From positions 62,001 to 126,000 of the forward strand of contig NZ_JANYGH010000079.1 in assembly GCF_025362475.1 (NCBI RefSeq): 64,000 bases of DNA, given 5' to 3'. Below the pieces are notes generated by a model. The model ran no database searches. It saw only the letters and a list, made by a program, of their open reading frames with translations, and was not told the origin of the DNA. Source of the stretch: Mucilaginibacter sp. Lineage in GTDB: Bacteria; Bacteroidota; Bacteroidia; Sphingobacteriales; Sphingobacteriaceae. Made by a program: the position numbers and the translations under genes. Position 1 is the stretch's first letter, and the number at the start of each line of letters is the position of its first letter. Below, one piece after another: positions 19,563-29,000 of the stretch.

Positions 19563-19601
19563 GAAAAATTTCTTTTTTTAATAGAAAAATTTCTAAATTT
19601 G
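19563..19601 (+). promoter_or_regulatory. putative promoter/operator of the RES-Xre TA operon
   Basis: TAAATTTG -7 element (19594-19601); direct repeat GAAAAATTTCT at 19563-19573 and 19584-19594, 21-bp period. Confidence 0.5.
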
Positions 19602-19619
19602 TTATAAGAGATAAATATC

Positions 19620-20111
19620 ATGGAAAACGATAAAAATCCATCAGCAAAACAAAAAAAGCCCAAGTCCTATCATACACATGCGGCTGTTAGTTATGTTTCT
19701 GATTTTGAGGTGGGGTATAATATCCGGCCAAAATATACTGATGCCATCAGTTTATTAAACAGTTCAAAAAAAGGGCTGGATGCAAAAACGGCTCTCGATT
19801 TTTTATCACTATCTGGTTTTACCCAGGATGAGTTCCAGGAAACATTTAAAACCACGGTTAAAACTATTCAAAACCATGTTAACCGCGATTTAAAACTGGA
19901 TGCTGCCTTAAGCGAAAAACTCCTCAAATCCTTTGCATTATTTGATACCGGTATAGAAATATTCGGATCGGGCCAGGCATTTCATCAGTGGCTTAATACA
20001 CCTGCTTATGGCCTTGGCAACAGGCTACCTTTTGATATCATGGATACCATAACCGGCATTCAGCTCATCGAAGAAGAACTGATTCGCATACAATTTGGCG
20101 ATCTGGCTTAA
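19620..20111 (+). CDS. antitoxin, Xre/MbcA/ParS-type toxin-binding (DUF2384-like)
   Basis: 163 aa; C-terminus FGSGQAFHQWLNTPAYGLGNRLPFDIMDTITGIQLIEEELIRIQFGDLA; directly precedes the RES gene. Confidence 0.88.
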   Translation: MENDKNPSAKQKKPKSYHTHAAVSYVSDFEVGYNIRPKYTDAISLLNSSKKGLDAKTALDFLSLSGFTQDEFQETFKTTVKTIQNHVNRDLKLDAALSEKLLKSFALFDTGIEIFGSGQAFHQWLNTPAYGLGNRLPFDIMDTITGIQLIEEELIRIQFGDLA

Positions 20112-20114
20112 AAG

Positions 20115-20564
20115 ATGTTGGTATACCGTATTGCGCTTGCCAAATATTCAGGTAAACTGATGGCCTCGGGCAGGGCAGCCCGTTGGAACCCTAATGATAT
20201 GGAGATGATATATACAGCATCGTCACGATCATTAGCCTGCCTTGAAAACGTTGTTCACCGCAACCAGATAGGCTTAACCATGGCCTTTAATGTCACGACC
20301 ATTAAGATCCCTGATAATATCAATATAAGTAACATCAAGATCACCGACTTGCCTCCCGATTGGCGAGACTTTAACCAAATGCCTTTGACCCAAAGCATTG
20401 GCGAAAAATGGATCATAGAAAAAAAATCGGCTATTTTAGCTGTACCCTCCTCCATTATCGACGAAGAAATAAACTACCTCCTTAATCCCGGACATGATGA
20501 TTTCAAAAAAATAAAGCTGGTTACAACAATGCCCTTCGCATTTGATCAAAGAATAAAACAATAA
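20115..20564 (+). CDS. RES-domain toxin (NAD-targeting family)
   Basis: 149 aa; MLVYRIA, GRAARWNP, YTASSRSLACLE, ILAVPSSIIDEEINYLLNPGHDDF. Confidence 0.88.
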   Translation: MLVYRIALAKYSGKLMASGRAARWNPNDMEMIYTASSRSLACLENVVHRNQIGLTMAFNVTTIKIPDNINISNIKITDLPPDWRDFNQMPLTQSIGEKWIIEKKSAILAVPSSIIDEEINYLLNPGHDDFKKIKLVTTMPFAFDQRIKQ

Positions 20565-20596
20565 AAAAAGCGATGGATTAACTGCATCGCTTTTTT
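20565..20596 (+). terminator. intrinsic terminator after RES toxin
   Basis: aaaaaaaGCGATGgattaactgCATCGCtttttt. Confidence 0.8.
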
Positions 20597-20622
20597 TAAG
20601 TGAGTAATGCCAGCGGCATTCC

Positions 20623-22191
20623 TTAAAACGCCCTTACCGGTTGTGGCTTAGGCAAAGCCTTACGTGGTATCATCTCTGCACGTTGCGAAGTATTATATAC
20701 AAACGATGCAATAATGGTGGCTGCTTGTTTTAAATCATCCTCAATTAACCTGTCATAAGTATCCTGGTTACTGTGGTGGGTACGTGAACCGTAATCAATG
20801 GCATCCTGGATAAACTGGAAGCCCGGAATACCAACCGCATCAAACGACTGGTGATCTGTACCGCCGGTGTTGCTGACGGTTACTGTTGCAGCGCCGAGGT
20901 CTTTAAACGGCTCAAGCCAGCTTTTAAATATTGGCCCGGCTGCCGAGTCGCCTTGTAAATAGATACCCCTTATTTTACCTGTACCATTATCAAGGTTATA
21001 GTATGCCGAAAGTTTGGCTTGCTCCGGCTTCAGTTCCATCGTTTTAGGATCGCCGAAATGGTTCAGCACATAACCGCGTGAGCCAAACAAACCTTGTTCT
21101 TCAGAGCTCCAAAGTGCTATCCTGATAGTACGTTTTGGTTTAAAACCAATGGTTTTCAATATACGCATAGCCTCCAGCATTACCGCGCTGCCGGCAGCGT
21201 TATCAGTAGCACCTGTTGCTGCATGCCATGAATCAAGATGGCCGCCAAGCATAACTACCTGGTCTTTTAATTTTTTATCGGTACCCGGTATTTCACCAAC
21301 TACGTCATAACCCTGCATATCATCGGTAAAAAACTGCGTTTTAATATCAGCTTCCAATTGTACCGGCTTACCAGCGTTTACCAGGCGTAAAATACGCTGG
21401 TAATCTTCACTGCTGGTTTCCAGCTCTGGCGCTACGGCTTTAGCGGTATCGGCATATGAAGCGCCATTGGTTGTAAATACGGTACCATCTGTTCCGCGCG
21501 CCTGAGTCAGCACCAAAGCAACTTTTTCTTCCTTTAAAAATGTACCCAATGATGCTCTGAAGGCGCGTAATTTACGCATTGCAGCAAACTGAGCTGAGTT
21601 TGGATCAACCGCAGTGCGCGGGCGGGCGGGGGCCATTGTCGCCTTTTCCATAGTAGCCAGTTCCTCATCGGTATAACGGGCAGCATCAGATTTGAAGGTA
21701 CGCTCGGTAAGTGGTTTGGTATCAAATATTACAATTTTGCCTTGCAGCTTACCTTTATACTGGTCAAGCTGGGCAGCCGAATCTGCTTTTATAACCATTA
21801 CATCGCCTTTGATCAATCCGCCGGTGCCAGGTGTCCATGCTTTAGGGATAGCTATAATAGCGTGATAGTAAGGAACAGTGATGGCTGCATAGTTTTTTTG
21901 AACTTCCCAGCCTTTGCCAAACTTGCCCCATGGTTCTAATTTAGCGTTTGCCATTCCCCACGTTTTCAATTGTTCAACGGCCCAGTTCTGTGCACGTTTT
22001 AATCCGGGAGAATTAGCCAACCGGGGACCAGATACATCGGTTAGGTAAAAAGCGGTTTCCATCACTTTGGAGTGATTTAAACCCTCTTCCCTGATTTTTT
22101 GGACCATTGCCGGGTCAACTGTTTCCTGTGCAAACAGCTGAGCACCTATGCCTGCAGACAGCAGGCACGAAAAAAGTAATTTTAGTTTCAT
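20623..22191 (-). CDS. M28 family zinc metallopeptidase (carboxypeptidase Q-like), secreted
   Basis: 522 aa; signal peptide; MLGGHLDSWHAATGATDNAAGSAVMLEAMRIL, LWSSEEQGLFGSRGYV, GGTDHQSFDAVGIPGFQF. Confidence 0.92.
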   Translation of the reverse strand: MKLKLLFSCLLSAGIGAQLFAQETVDPAMVQKIREEGLNHSKVMETAFYLTDVSGPRLANSPGLKRAQNWAVEQLKTWGMANAKLEPWGKFGKGWEVQKNYAAITVPYYHAIIAIPKAWTPGTGGLIKGDVMVIKADSAAQLDQYKGKLQGKIVIFDTKPLTERTFKSDAARYTDEELATMEKATMAPARPRTAVDPNSAQFAAMRKLRAFRASLGTFLKEEKVALVLTQARGTDGTVFTTNGASYADTAKAVAPELETSSEDYQRILRLVNAGKPVQLEADIKTQFFTDDMQGYDVVGEIPGTDKKLKDQVVMLGGHLDSWHAATGATDNAAGSAVMLEAMRILKTIGFKPKRTIRIALWSSEEQGLFGSRGYVLNHFGDPKTMELKPEQAKLSAYYNLDNGTGKIRGIYLQGDSAAGPIFKSWLEPFKDLGAATVTVSNTGGTDHQSFDAVGIPGFQFIQDAIDYGSRTHHSNQDTYDRLIEDDLKQAATIIASFVYNTSQRAEMIPRKALPKPQPVRAF

Positions 22192-22270
22192 AGTTAATTA
22201 AATAATGAGATCAGTCAGTAAACAAACCTATTTATTAATCAGCATAAAACCATAACTGTGGCTTAACAAA

Positions 22271-22304
22271 TTTGTTACATGTAAAAGTTTTTGCGGTATA
22301 TTTG
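22271..22304 (+). promoter_or_regulatory. Bacteroidota-type promoter for the 22309 two-gene unit
   Basis: TTTG (22271-22274) - N22 - TATATTTG (22297-22304); ATG follows at 22309, so the transcript would be nearly leaderless. Confidence 0.5.
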
Positions 22305-22308
22305 AACT

Positions 22309-22515
22309 ATGAGCGATTTTAGATTAGACCGGACTGCTTTTAAAGCCCAGACAGCTAAAGAAGCCGCCGACCAAACAGCGTATTATAAACAGCTTACCTG
22401 GCAGGAAAGACTACGCATAGCAAACTACCTCAATAGTGTTGCTTATAATTACCCGGAGAATAATCCTCCAAGAATGGACAAAACCGTGTTCAGTATCAGG
22501 ACGATAGAAAAATAG
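22309..22515 (+). CDS. small protein of unknown function, partner of downstream nucleotidyltransferase
   Basis: 68 aa; stop codon abuts the ATG at 22516. Confidence 0.65.
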   Translation: MSDFRLDRTAFKAQTAKEAADQTAYYKQLTWQERLRIANYLNSVAYNYPENNPPRMDKTVFSIRTIEK

Positions 22516-22975
22516 ATGGGTAATATTTTCAATCAGGATTTCAGAGATTTTATTGACCAACTTAATAAGAATGACGTTAAGTATGTGCTGATTGGTGGGT
22601 ATTCTGTCATTTTGCACGGGCACCCGCGAACTACCGGTGACATGGATATTTTGGTTGCAAAAACAGTTGACAATTATAGAAAGCTAAGAACCGCATTTTT
22701 GCATTTCGGTATGCGCGTTTTTGATATGACGGAGGAGAAATTTTTAAATGAAAATATAGAGGTTTTTACATTTGGCAGACCTCCGGCGTCTATTGATGTA
22801 ATGACATCTGCACTGGGGGGTTGACTTTGATTCTTGTTATAATAGCGCTATCTATTTTGAAGAAGATGGTTTACTTGTCAGAACTATTCATTTGAATGAC
22901 CTTATTAATGCTAAAAAGGCATCGGGCAGATATAAAGACCTTGACGATTTAGATAACTTAACCAAAAACCTTTAA
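22516..22975 (+). pseudogene. nucleotidyltransferase (DUF6036/AbiEii-like fold) with a frameshift at a G6 run
   Basis: MGNIFNQDFRDFIDQLNKNDVKYVLIGGYSVILHGHPRTTGDMDILV to a stop at 22824; removing one G from 22815-22820 restores ...ALGVDFDSCYNSAIYFEEDGLLVRTIHLNDLINAKKASGRYKDLDDLDNLTKNL* ending at 22975. Confidence 0.8.
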
Positions 22976-23086
22976 TTAAGCATTCCACCCACAAAAAGCA
23001 TACGGTTTTATACTAACAACATGTCCTGGAAAACGCTACAATTCAGCATCCAGAATAACAATGGCAACAGATATATCGAGCTGAAA

Positions 23087-23779
23087 TTAATTAATTAGCA
23101 ATTTATACCCCCGGCCATGCACGTTAATGATCTCCACATTAGGATCATCCTTTAAGTACTTACGGATCTTGCTTAGGAATACATCCATGCTGCGGCCATT
23201 AAAGTAATTATCATCATGCCAGATGTTGAGCAGGGCTTCTTCGCGGGTAAGCACCTCGTTTTTACGCATACACAGCAGGCGAAGCAGTTCGGCTTCTTTG
23301 GTTGATAATTTTTGATTTGACTCGCCTATGGTGATGATCTGTGAGGTATAGTCAAATGAATAGCGGCCTATTTTGAAGCTGGTTTGTTTTTCTTCTTCAG
23401 ATTTTTCGGTTCCGCTGGTGCGTTTAAGCAGGGCGTTTATACGCAGCAACAGCTCCTCAATACGGAACGGTTTGGTTATGTAATCATCGCCGCCAAGGTT
23501 AAATGCCTGTGTTTTATCTTCTATCATACTTTTTGCAGTAGCAAAAATGATAGGCACATTAGGATTTATCTTCCTGATATCCTTACCTAATGTAAAGCCG
23601 TCCTTTTTGGGCATCATTACATCAAGTATCAGCAAATCATAAACCTGCTTGGTAAAGGCCCGTAAGCCTTCTTCCCCGTCCTTGCACAAAACAACATCGA
23701 ACTTACCTTTTAGCTGCAGGTAATCCTGTAACAGCAAACCCAAATTGGCATCATCTTCAACCAGTAGTATTTTCTTCAT
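23087..23779 (-). CDS. OmpR-family response regulator
   Basis: 230 aa; KKILLVEDDANLGLLLQDYL, LLILDVMMPKKDGF, winged-helix C-terminus. Confidence 0.95.
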   Translation of the reverse strand: MKKILLVEDDANLGLLLQDYLQLKGKFDVVLCKDGEEGLRAFTKQVYDLLILDVMMPKKDGFTLGKDIRKINPNVPIIFATAKSMIEDKTQAFNLGGDDYITKPFRIEELLLRINALLKRTSGTEKSEEEKQTSFKIGRYSFDYTSQIITIGESNQKLSTKEAELLRLLCMRKNEVLTREEALLNIWHDDNYFNGRSMDVFLSKIRKYLKDDPNVEIINVHGRGYKLLIN

Positions 23780-23884
23780 GTTTTTTTGTCCTGAACTCCG
23801 GCAGATCCGAAAACCGGGAAGCTTATATATCGTTATTACTTACTTATGTACGACTCTATTTTTAGTCTTTTTGAATCGAACCCT

Positions 23885-25681
23885 TTACGCCACTGCGAAT
23901 TTCAACTCAAACTCTGATCCCTTTTCCTTTTCAGATCTTACGCTTATGGTACCGTTTAAGCGCTTAACTATGGTGTTAACGTAGCTTAACCCCAATCCAA
24001 AACCCTTTACGTCATGAATGTTCCCTGTCGGAATGCGGTAAAACTGCTCAAATATTTTTGCCTGCTGATCGCGATTCATTCCTATCCCCTTATCCGCAAC
24101 CTTAATAATTACCTGTCCGCTCCGGGTAAATGTACTAATGGTAATTTCGGGCTTATCGTTACTGTATTTAATGGCGTTATCTATGAGGTTATATAGCACA
24201 TTTGAAAAATGGAGTTCATCGGCTATAATCACCGCGTGCTCCGCATCAAGCTCAAGCGTTGTTTTGGCGTTGCACTTATGCAGTTTAAGTGCCATGCTAT
24301 CCAATACAACGGCTATCATATCGTTTACATCAAGGGGCTTCTTATCAAGCTTGAAGTCGTTTTTTTCAATGCGGGCGATATTTAATACCCGTTCTATATG
24401 ACTACCTAAACGTTCGTTCTCCTCAAAAATTATGTTTGCCAGGCGTGCTACACGGCTTTGATCGTTTGTTATTTCGGTATCTCTTAAAGCCTCGCTGGCA
24501 ATCATGATGGTTGATACCGGGGTTTTAAATTCATGGGTCATATTATTGATAAAATCAATTTTCATTTCAGACACCTTTTTCTGTTTCAGGATAGAGAAAA
24601 TGGTGTATCCAAAACAAAATACCAACACAATAAGTAAACCGCCTGTAGTGCCCATGGTGGCCGTCATCTTACTTAATATGAGCGAATTTTTTTGTGGAAA
24701 AGATAGCTTGATCATGCCGGGATCATTGATCACATCTTTACTAAAAATAGGGGTTTGGTAAGTGTTAGCTGCAATAAATTCCGGCTTGCCCCCTTGCAAA
24801 TCGTTAGCCTTTGAAAATATGAGCGAATCATTACTGGTGGTAACCTCATAGCTAAAGGGCAAATTAATTCCCTTACTATGTAATTCAAACCTAAGCAGGG
24901 TATCTATCCAGAAGGGGCTTAAGCGCTTATTTAAAGGCTGGCCAGAATTGCGGTAATCTTCGGCCAGGTTTTCAATTACGCTTGTTTTATTGCTGTTTAA
25001 ATTTTGCAGGGAATCGGTCACCAGCATTTTTTTTATCTGGGCAAACTGCCTTTCCTTTTGCTTGCGCTGCTGCTCACGCACCCAAAGCGGGTTAAGTTTT
25101 GGTATCTGGATCAATTGTTTCCCAATCATCGGATCCTGGTAAAAATACCGGAGGGTATCATACTTATGCAGCTTTTTGGGGATTCTAAATTTAGTGATGC
25201 GCGTTCTTACAGCCTGCGGGGTAAGCCTAACGTGTACAACGCCCAACTCATCTGTTTGCTCCTCAACCAGAAAATCAACCGTACCTTCCTGCATCAATAA
25301 ATTACTGAGCTCATCGTCCAGCTTTTTATGCATGATCATGCGCTCCAGGCTATCTCTTAAAAGCGCTATTTTCCTTTGCTTATACGTTTGTTTCTTTTTT
25401 GTTTTAGCGGTGTATGGCCTGTTTGTACTGCTTTTAACAACTTTTACTCCCGCTTCATCAATAGCTATTACTTTATCCTGAGCTTTTGCGTTTAAAAAAT
25501 TATTGGCATCCTGCTTGGTTACTTTTGATACCACATTATTAAGAGCCTCGTTAACAGAACGATCAAACAGCTCGGATTGCATCTGGTACGATTGCCTTAA
25601 AAAGTACAATTGCATGGCCATTACGCCCAAAAGCGCAAGTCCCATTAATCCAATAATCAATCCAATACTTCGTTTCTTCAT
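23885..25681 (-). CDS. sensor histidine kinase
   Basis: 598 aa; two TMs, H-box FINNMTHEFKTPVSTIM, N-box NLIDNAIKYS, GFGLGLSYV. Confidence 0.95.
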   Translation of the reverse strand: MKKRSIGLIIGLMGLALLGVMAMQLYFLRQSYQMQSELFDRSVNEALNNVVSKVTKQDANNFLNAKAQDKVIAIDEAGVKVVKSSTNRPYTAKTKKKQTYKQRKIALLRDSLERMIMHKKLDDELSNLLMQEGTVDFLVEEQTDELGVVHVRLTPQAVRTRITKFRIPKKLHKYDTLRYFYQDPMIGKQLIQIPKLNPLWVREQQRKQKERQFAQIKKMLVTDSLQNLNSNKTSVIENLAEDYRNSGQPLNKRLSPFWIDTLLRFELHSKGINLPFSYEVTTSNDSLIFSKANDLQGGKPEFIAANTYQTPIFSKDVINDPGMIKLSFPQKNSLILSKMTATMGTTGGLLIVLVFCFGYTIFSILKQKKVSEMKIDFINNMTHEFKTPVSTIMIASEALRDTEITNDQSRVARLANIIFEENERLGSHIERVLNIARIEKNDFKLDKKPLDVNDMIAVVLDSMALKLHKCNAKTTLELDAEHAVIIADELHFSNVLYNLIDNAIKYSNDKPEITISTFTRSGQVIIKVADKGIGMNRDQQAKIFEQFYRIPTGNIHDVKGFGLGLSYVNTIVKRLNGTISVRSEKEKGSEFELKFAVA

Positions 25682-25802
25682 GTGTTAACAAACAAAATTA
25701 TTTTAAATAACCCAACAAAACAGGCATTTAACAAAATTTAACAATTGTTAATATACAATAACGATTTGAAAAATAGCGTATTGCTACTGACATTGCGGCA
25801 TA

Positions 25803-25833
25803 AAAAAAGCCCCTTTAATGAAAGGAGCTTTTA
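25803..25833 (-). terminator. intrinsic terminator of DUF3127 gene
   Basis: aaaaagcCCCTTTaatgAAAGGagctttt, T-tract on minus strand. Confidence 0.65.
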
Positions 25834-25854
25834 AATATCTAATGAGCCTGCTGC

Positions 25855-26220
25855 TTAAAATGGCAGATCGTCATCATCGCTTGATGAGCTGATATCAGCT
25901 GATGGAGCGGCATATTCTGGGGTTGAGGCGGCGCCTGCACCAGATAAAACGTTAATTTTCCACAACTGCAATGAGTTGAAATAGCTTTTCTTACCTGATT
26001 TATCAGTCCATGGACGGCCTTTCAGGTTAAAGAAAACTTCAACGTCGTCACCAATCTTCACGTTGTCCATTAAAGCGCAACGGTCCTGTATGGCTTCAAA
26101 CTTTAAATATTCGGGATACTGAGGATTCTCAACATACTCAATTATCAGTTCACGCTTTTTTAGTGACTCTGTTACCTGCTGTGTTGGTGACACCTCATGT
26201 ACTTTACCTTTAACTTCCAT
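25855..26220 (-). CDS. DUF3127 domain protein with SSB-like acidic C-terminal tip
   Basis: 121 aa; MEVKGKVHEVSPTQQVTESLKKRELIIEY; C-terminus SSSSDDDDLPF. Confidence 0.85.
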   Translation of the reverse strand: MEVKGKVHEVSPTQQVTESLKKRELIIEYVENPQYPEYLKFEAIQDRCALMDNVKIGDDVEVFFNLKGRPWTDKSGKKSYFNSLQLWKINVLSGAGAASTPEYAAPSADISSSSDDDDLPF

Positions 26221-26302
26221 AATCTTAAAAAATTTAAAATGTAAAGTTAATAGTTAGGAAATTAAAATAGGGGGTTTTTAATTCATAAATTCGCAAAATA
26301 TT

Positions 26303-27475
26303 ATGCAAGTTTTCCACAACGAGAGTAAAATAATAATTACCTGTAATAAAAGGTTATCGAGCTACCTTCAACAGGAAGTAGAAGAATTGGGTTTTACGCC
26401 AACCCGCGTTTTTCAAACAGGGGTCGAGCTTAAAGGTACCATAACGGATACTATCGCGCTAAATTTAAATCTGCGCTGCGCAAGCCAGGTGCTTTACCTT
26501 ATAAAAAGCTTTAAAGCCGATGACCCTAAGCAGCTATATGATGAGCTGGTAACTATTGAATGGGAAAAGCTGATAGACTTTAGCGGCTATTTTTCAGTAA
26601 CATCAAACGTTAATAATGAGCATATACTTACGCCATTGTTTGCCAATGTGAAAGTGAAAGATGCCATTGTAGACAGGATTAAGGAAGTTAAAGGCGTGCG
26701 CCCGAACTCTGGTTCTGAGGCTAATAAAACGTTGGTTCACCTTTACTGGCAGGATAGCGATGCCGATATTTTCATGGATACATCGGGCGAAACACTGGCT
26801 AAGCACAGCTATCGTAAAATACCGGGTAAGGCCCCAATGCTGGAGGCTTTGGCAACATCAACCATTATGGCCACCAATTGGGATAGGAAGAGTACTTTCA
26901 TCAATCCAATGTGCGGTTCTGGTACGCTGGCCATTGAAGCGGCACTGCTGGCTACTGATAAACATCCTGGTTTATTTAGGATGAACTATGGCTTTATGCA
27001 CATTATGGGCTATGATGAAAACGTGTTTTTTGTAGAGCGCCGTAAATTAAAAGATAAGGCTAAAAAGGAAACCGGCTTTAAAATTATAGCTACAGATATA
27101 TCTGAAGATGCCATTGATATCGCCCAAAAAAATGCTAAAACTGCCGGGGTAGAACATTTAATTGACTTTGCTGTTTGTGATTTTGAAGATACCGAAGTAC
27201 CCGAAGATGGTGGTGTGGTAATGTTTAACCCGGAATATGGTGAGCGTTTAGGTGTACACAGCAAACTGGAGATCACCTATAAAAGAATGGGCGATTTTCT
27301 GAAAAAGAAATGCGGCGGATACCGCGGATATGTTTTTACGGGCAACGCCGACCTTGCAAAAAAGATAGGTTTGCGCCCGTCAAGAAGGATTGAATTTTAT
27401 AATGGCAAGCTGGATTGCCGTTTATTTGAGTATGAGCTGTATGAAGGCAGCAAACGAGAACCAAAAGAAGAATAA
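26303..27475 (+). CDS. THUMP-domain class I SAM-dependent RNA methyltransferase (RlmL-like)
   Basis: 390 aa; FINPMCGSGTLAIEAAL, IIATDISEDAIDIAQKNAKTAGV, GVVMFNPEYGERLG. Confidence 0.9.
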   Translation: MQVFHNESKIIITCNKRLSSYLQQEVEELGFTPTRVFQTGVELKGTITDTIALNLNLRCASQVLYLIKSFKADDPKQLYDELVTIEWEKLIDFSGYFSVTSNVNNEHILTPLFANVKVKDAIVDRIKEVKGVRPNSGSEANKTLVHLYWQDSDADIFMDTSGETLAKHSYRKIPGKAPMLEALATSTIMATNWDRKSTFINPMCGSGTLAIEAALLATDKHPGLFRMNYGFMHIMGYDENVFFVERRKLKDKAKKETGFKIIATDISEDAIDIAQKNAKTAGVEHLIDFAVCDFEDTEVPEDGGVVMFNPEYGERLGVHSKLEITYKRMGDFLKKKCGGYRGYVFTGNADLAKKIGLRPSRRIEFYNGKLDCRLFEYELYEGSKREPKEE

Positions 27476-27973
27476 ATGAAAAAGATCATATTAATTGCAG
27501 TAGCCGTTTTATTTTCAGTTTACAGTATGGCCCAAACGGAGCTTGCCTTCCCTTTCCAGGGAGGGGCTCCTGTAATGAGCACTTTTTTTCAAGATAGCCT
27601 TAAAGTATCGCCAGAAATAGTTAGCAAGAAAGCTACAGGAACAGCTGTATTTAAATTTACTGCTGATGAAAAGGGAACTATTAAAAGAATAGTGATTTAT
27701 TACGCTGATGATTATATTTTGACGGCTCCAATTATTGAAGCCCTCAAAAAATCAAATCATAAATGGATCATTCCCGATCATGAAAAATCACATGATTTTG
27801 TATTGCCGTTTTCAATAGGCTTTACTCCGCCCGCGGTGGCAAGTAAAGCTTTAGAGAAGCACGTGTATGATTTTTACACCCATCGCAAGCCTATTTTATC
27901 GACTAACCAGGTGCCTATGGATAATGCCACCCTGTTGCCTACTGTAGTTATCAATTACGATTTAGGTAAATAA
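27476..27973 (+). CDS. secreted protein, weakly TonB-C-like, unknown function
   Basis: 165 aa; signal peptide MKKIILIAVAVLFSVYSMAQ; starts immediately after the RlmL-like stop. Confidence 0.6.
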   Translation: MKKIILIAVAVLFSVYSMAQTELAFPFQGGAPVMSTFFQDSLKVSPEIVSKKATGTAVFKFTADEKGTIKRIVIYYADDYILTAPIIEALKKSNHKWIIPDHEKSHDFVLPFSIGFTPPAVASKALEKHVYDFYTHRKPILSTNQVPMDNATLLPTVVINYDLGK

Positions 27974-27977
27974 TAAA

Positions 27978-28850
27978 TTACCCAAATAGGTTGCTGCTTA
28001 AATACCTGTCGCCGCGATCACAGCAGATAAAAACAATGATGCCTTCTTTTAATTCGGAGGCTAATTTTATTGCTGCTGATAAAGCGCCGCCACTGCTCAT
28101 ACCGGCAAATACACCTTCAACTTTAGCCAGTTTACGGGCCATTTGGGTAGCATCTTCTTCAGATATATCCATCACCCTGTCAACTCTTGAAGCATCAAAT
28201 ATTTTGGGCAGGTAAGCAAGCGGCCACCTGCGGATGCCGGGGATAGATGAGCCTTCGGTAGGCTGGCAGCCTACTATCTGGATACCAGGATTCTTTTCTT
28301 TAAGAAACATGGAGCAGCCCATAATGGTGCCGGTTGTACCCATAGCACTTACAAAATGGGTTATTTTACCTTCGGTATCCCGCCATATCTCCGGACCGGT
28401 GGTTTTAATATGAGCACCGTAGTTATCGGGATTGCCAAACTGGTTCACCAAAAAAAATTCACCGGTAGCTGCTTTTTCTTCGGCGTAATCACGGCAAAGT
28501 TCTATCCCTTCCAGCAAAGTTACTTTGGCGCCAAAAGCTTCCATGGTAAGCGTACGTTCGCGGGTTGAGTTTGATGGCATAACCAGCTCAATCTCCAGAT
28601 CAAATAAACGAGCAATCATGGCCAGGGCAATGCCTGTGTTGCCGCTGGTGGCTTCAATAAGCTTTGTGCCGGGTTTAATATCGCCACGTTCAATGGCACT
28701 GCGAATCATATTAAGCGATGCACGATCCTTTACACTGCCACCTGGATTATTACCTTCCAGCTTAGCAAATATTTGTACGTTGGGGTTAGGATTTAGCTTT
28801 TTTATTTCAACCATAGGCGTATTGCCTATCAGATCAATCAGTGCCGCCAT
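27978..28850 (-). CDS. cysM: cysteine synthase (CysM type)
   Basis: 290 aa; LIDLIGNTPMVEIKKL, GNNPGGSVKDRASLNMI, EATSGNTGIALAM, VSAMGTTGTIMGCS. Confidence 0.93.
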   Translation of the reverse strand: MAALIDLIGNTPMVEIKKLNPNPNVQIFAKLEGNNPGGSVKDRASLNMIRSAIERGDIKPGTKLIEATSGNTGIALAMIARLFDLEIELVMPSNSTRERTLTMEAFGAKVTLLEGIELCRDYAEEKAATGEFFLVNQFGNPDNYGAHIKTTGPEIWRDTEGKITHFVSAMGTTGTIMGCSMFLKEKNPGIQIVGCQPTEGSSIPGIRRWPLAYLPKIFDASRVDRVMDISEEDATQMARKLAKVEGVFAGMSSGGALSAAIKLASELKEGIIVFICCDRGDRYLSSNLFG

Positions 28851-29000
28851 AATATGTTTTCTTTAAGTATAGACTGTAAATGAAATTCATTTATTGAAAA
28901 CAAAATTAGCAGGAATATTTAAATAGCAGCTAAAAGCTGAATGCACAAAGCAGAAAGCCCCTGAATTGACTTTTAAATTACTTTTTCATCCCCCGTGAAT

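Noticed and set aside
23021-23098. 25-aa ORF MSWKTLQFSIQNNNGNRYIELKLIN
   Set aside because: Very short, overlaps the end of the response regulator gene on the opposite strand, no supporting signal.
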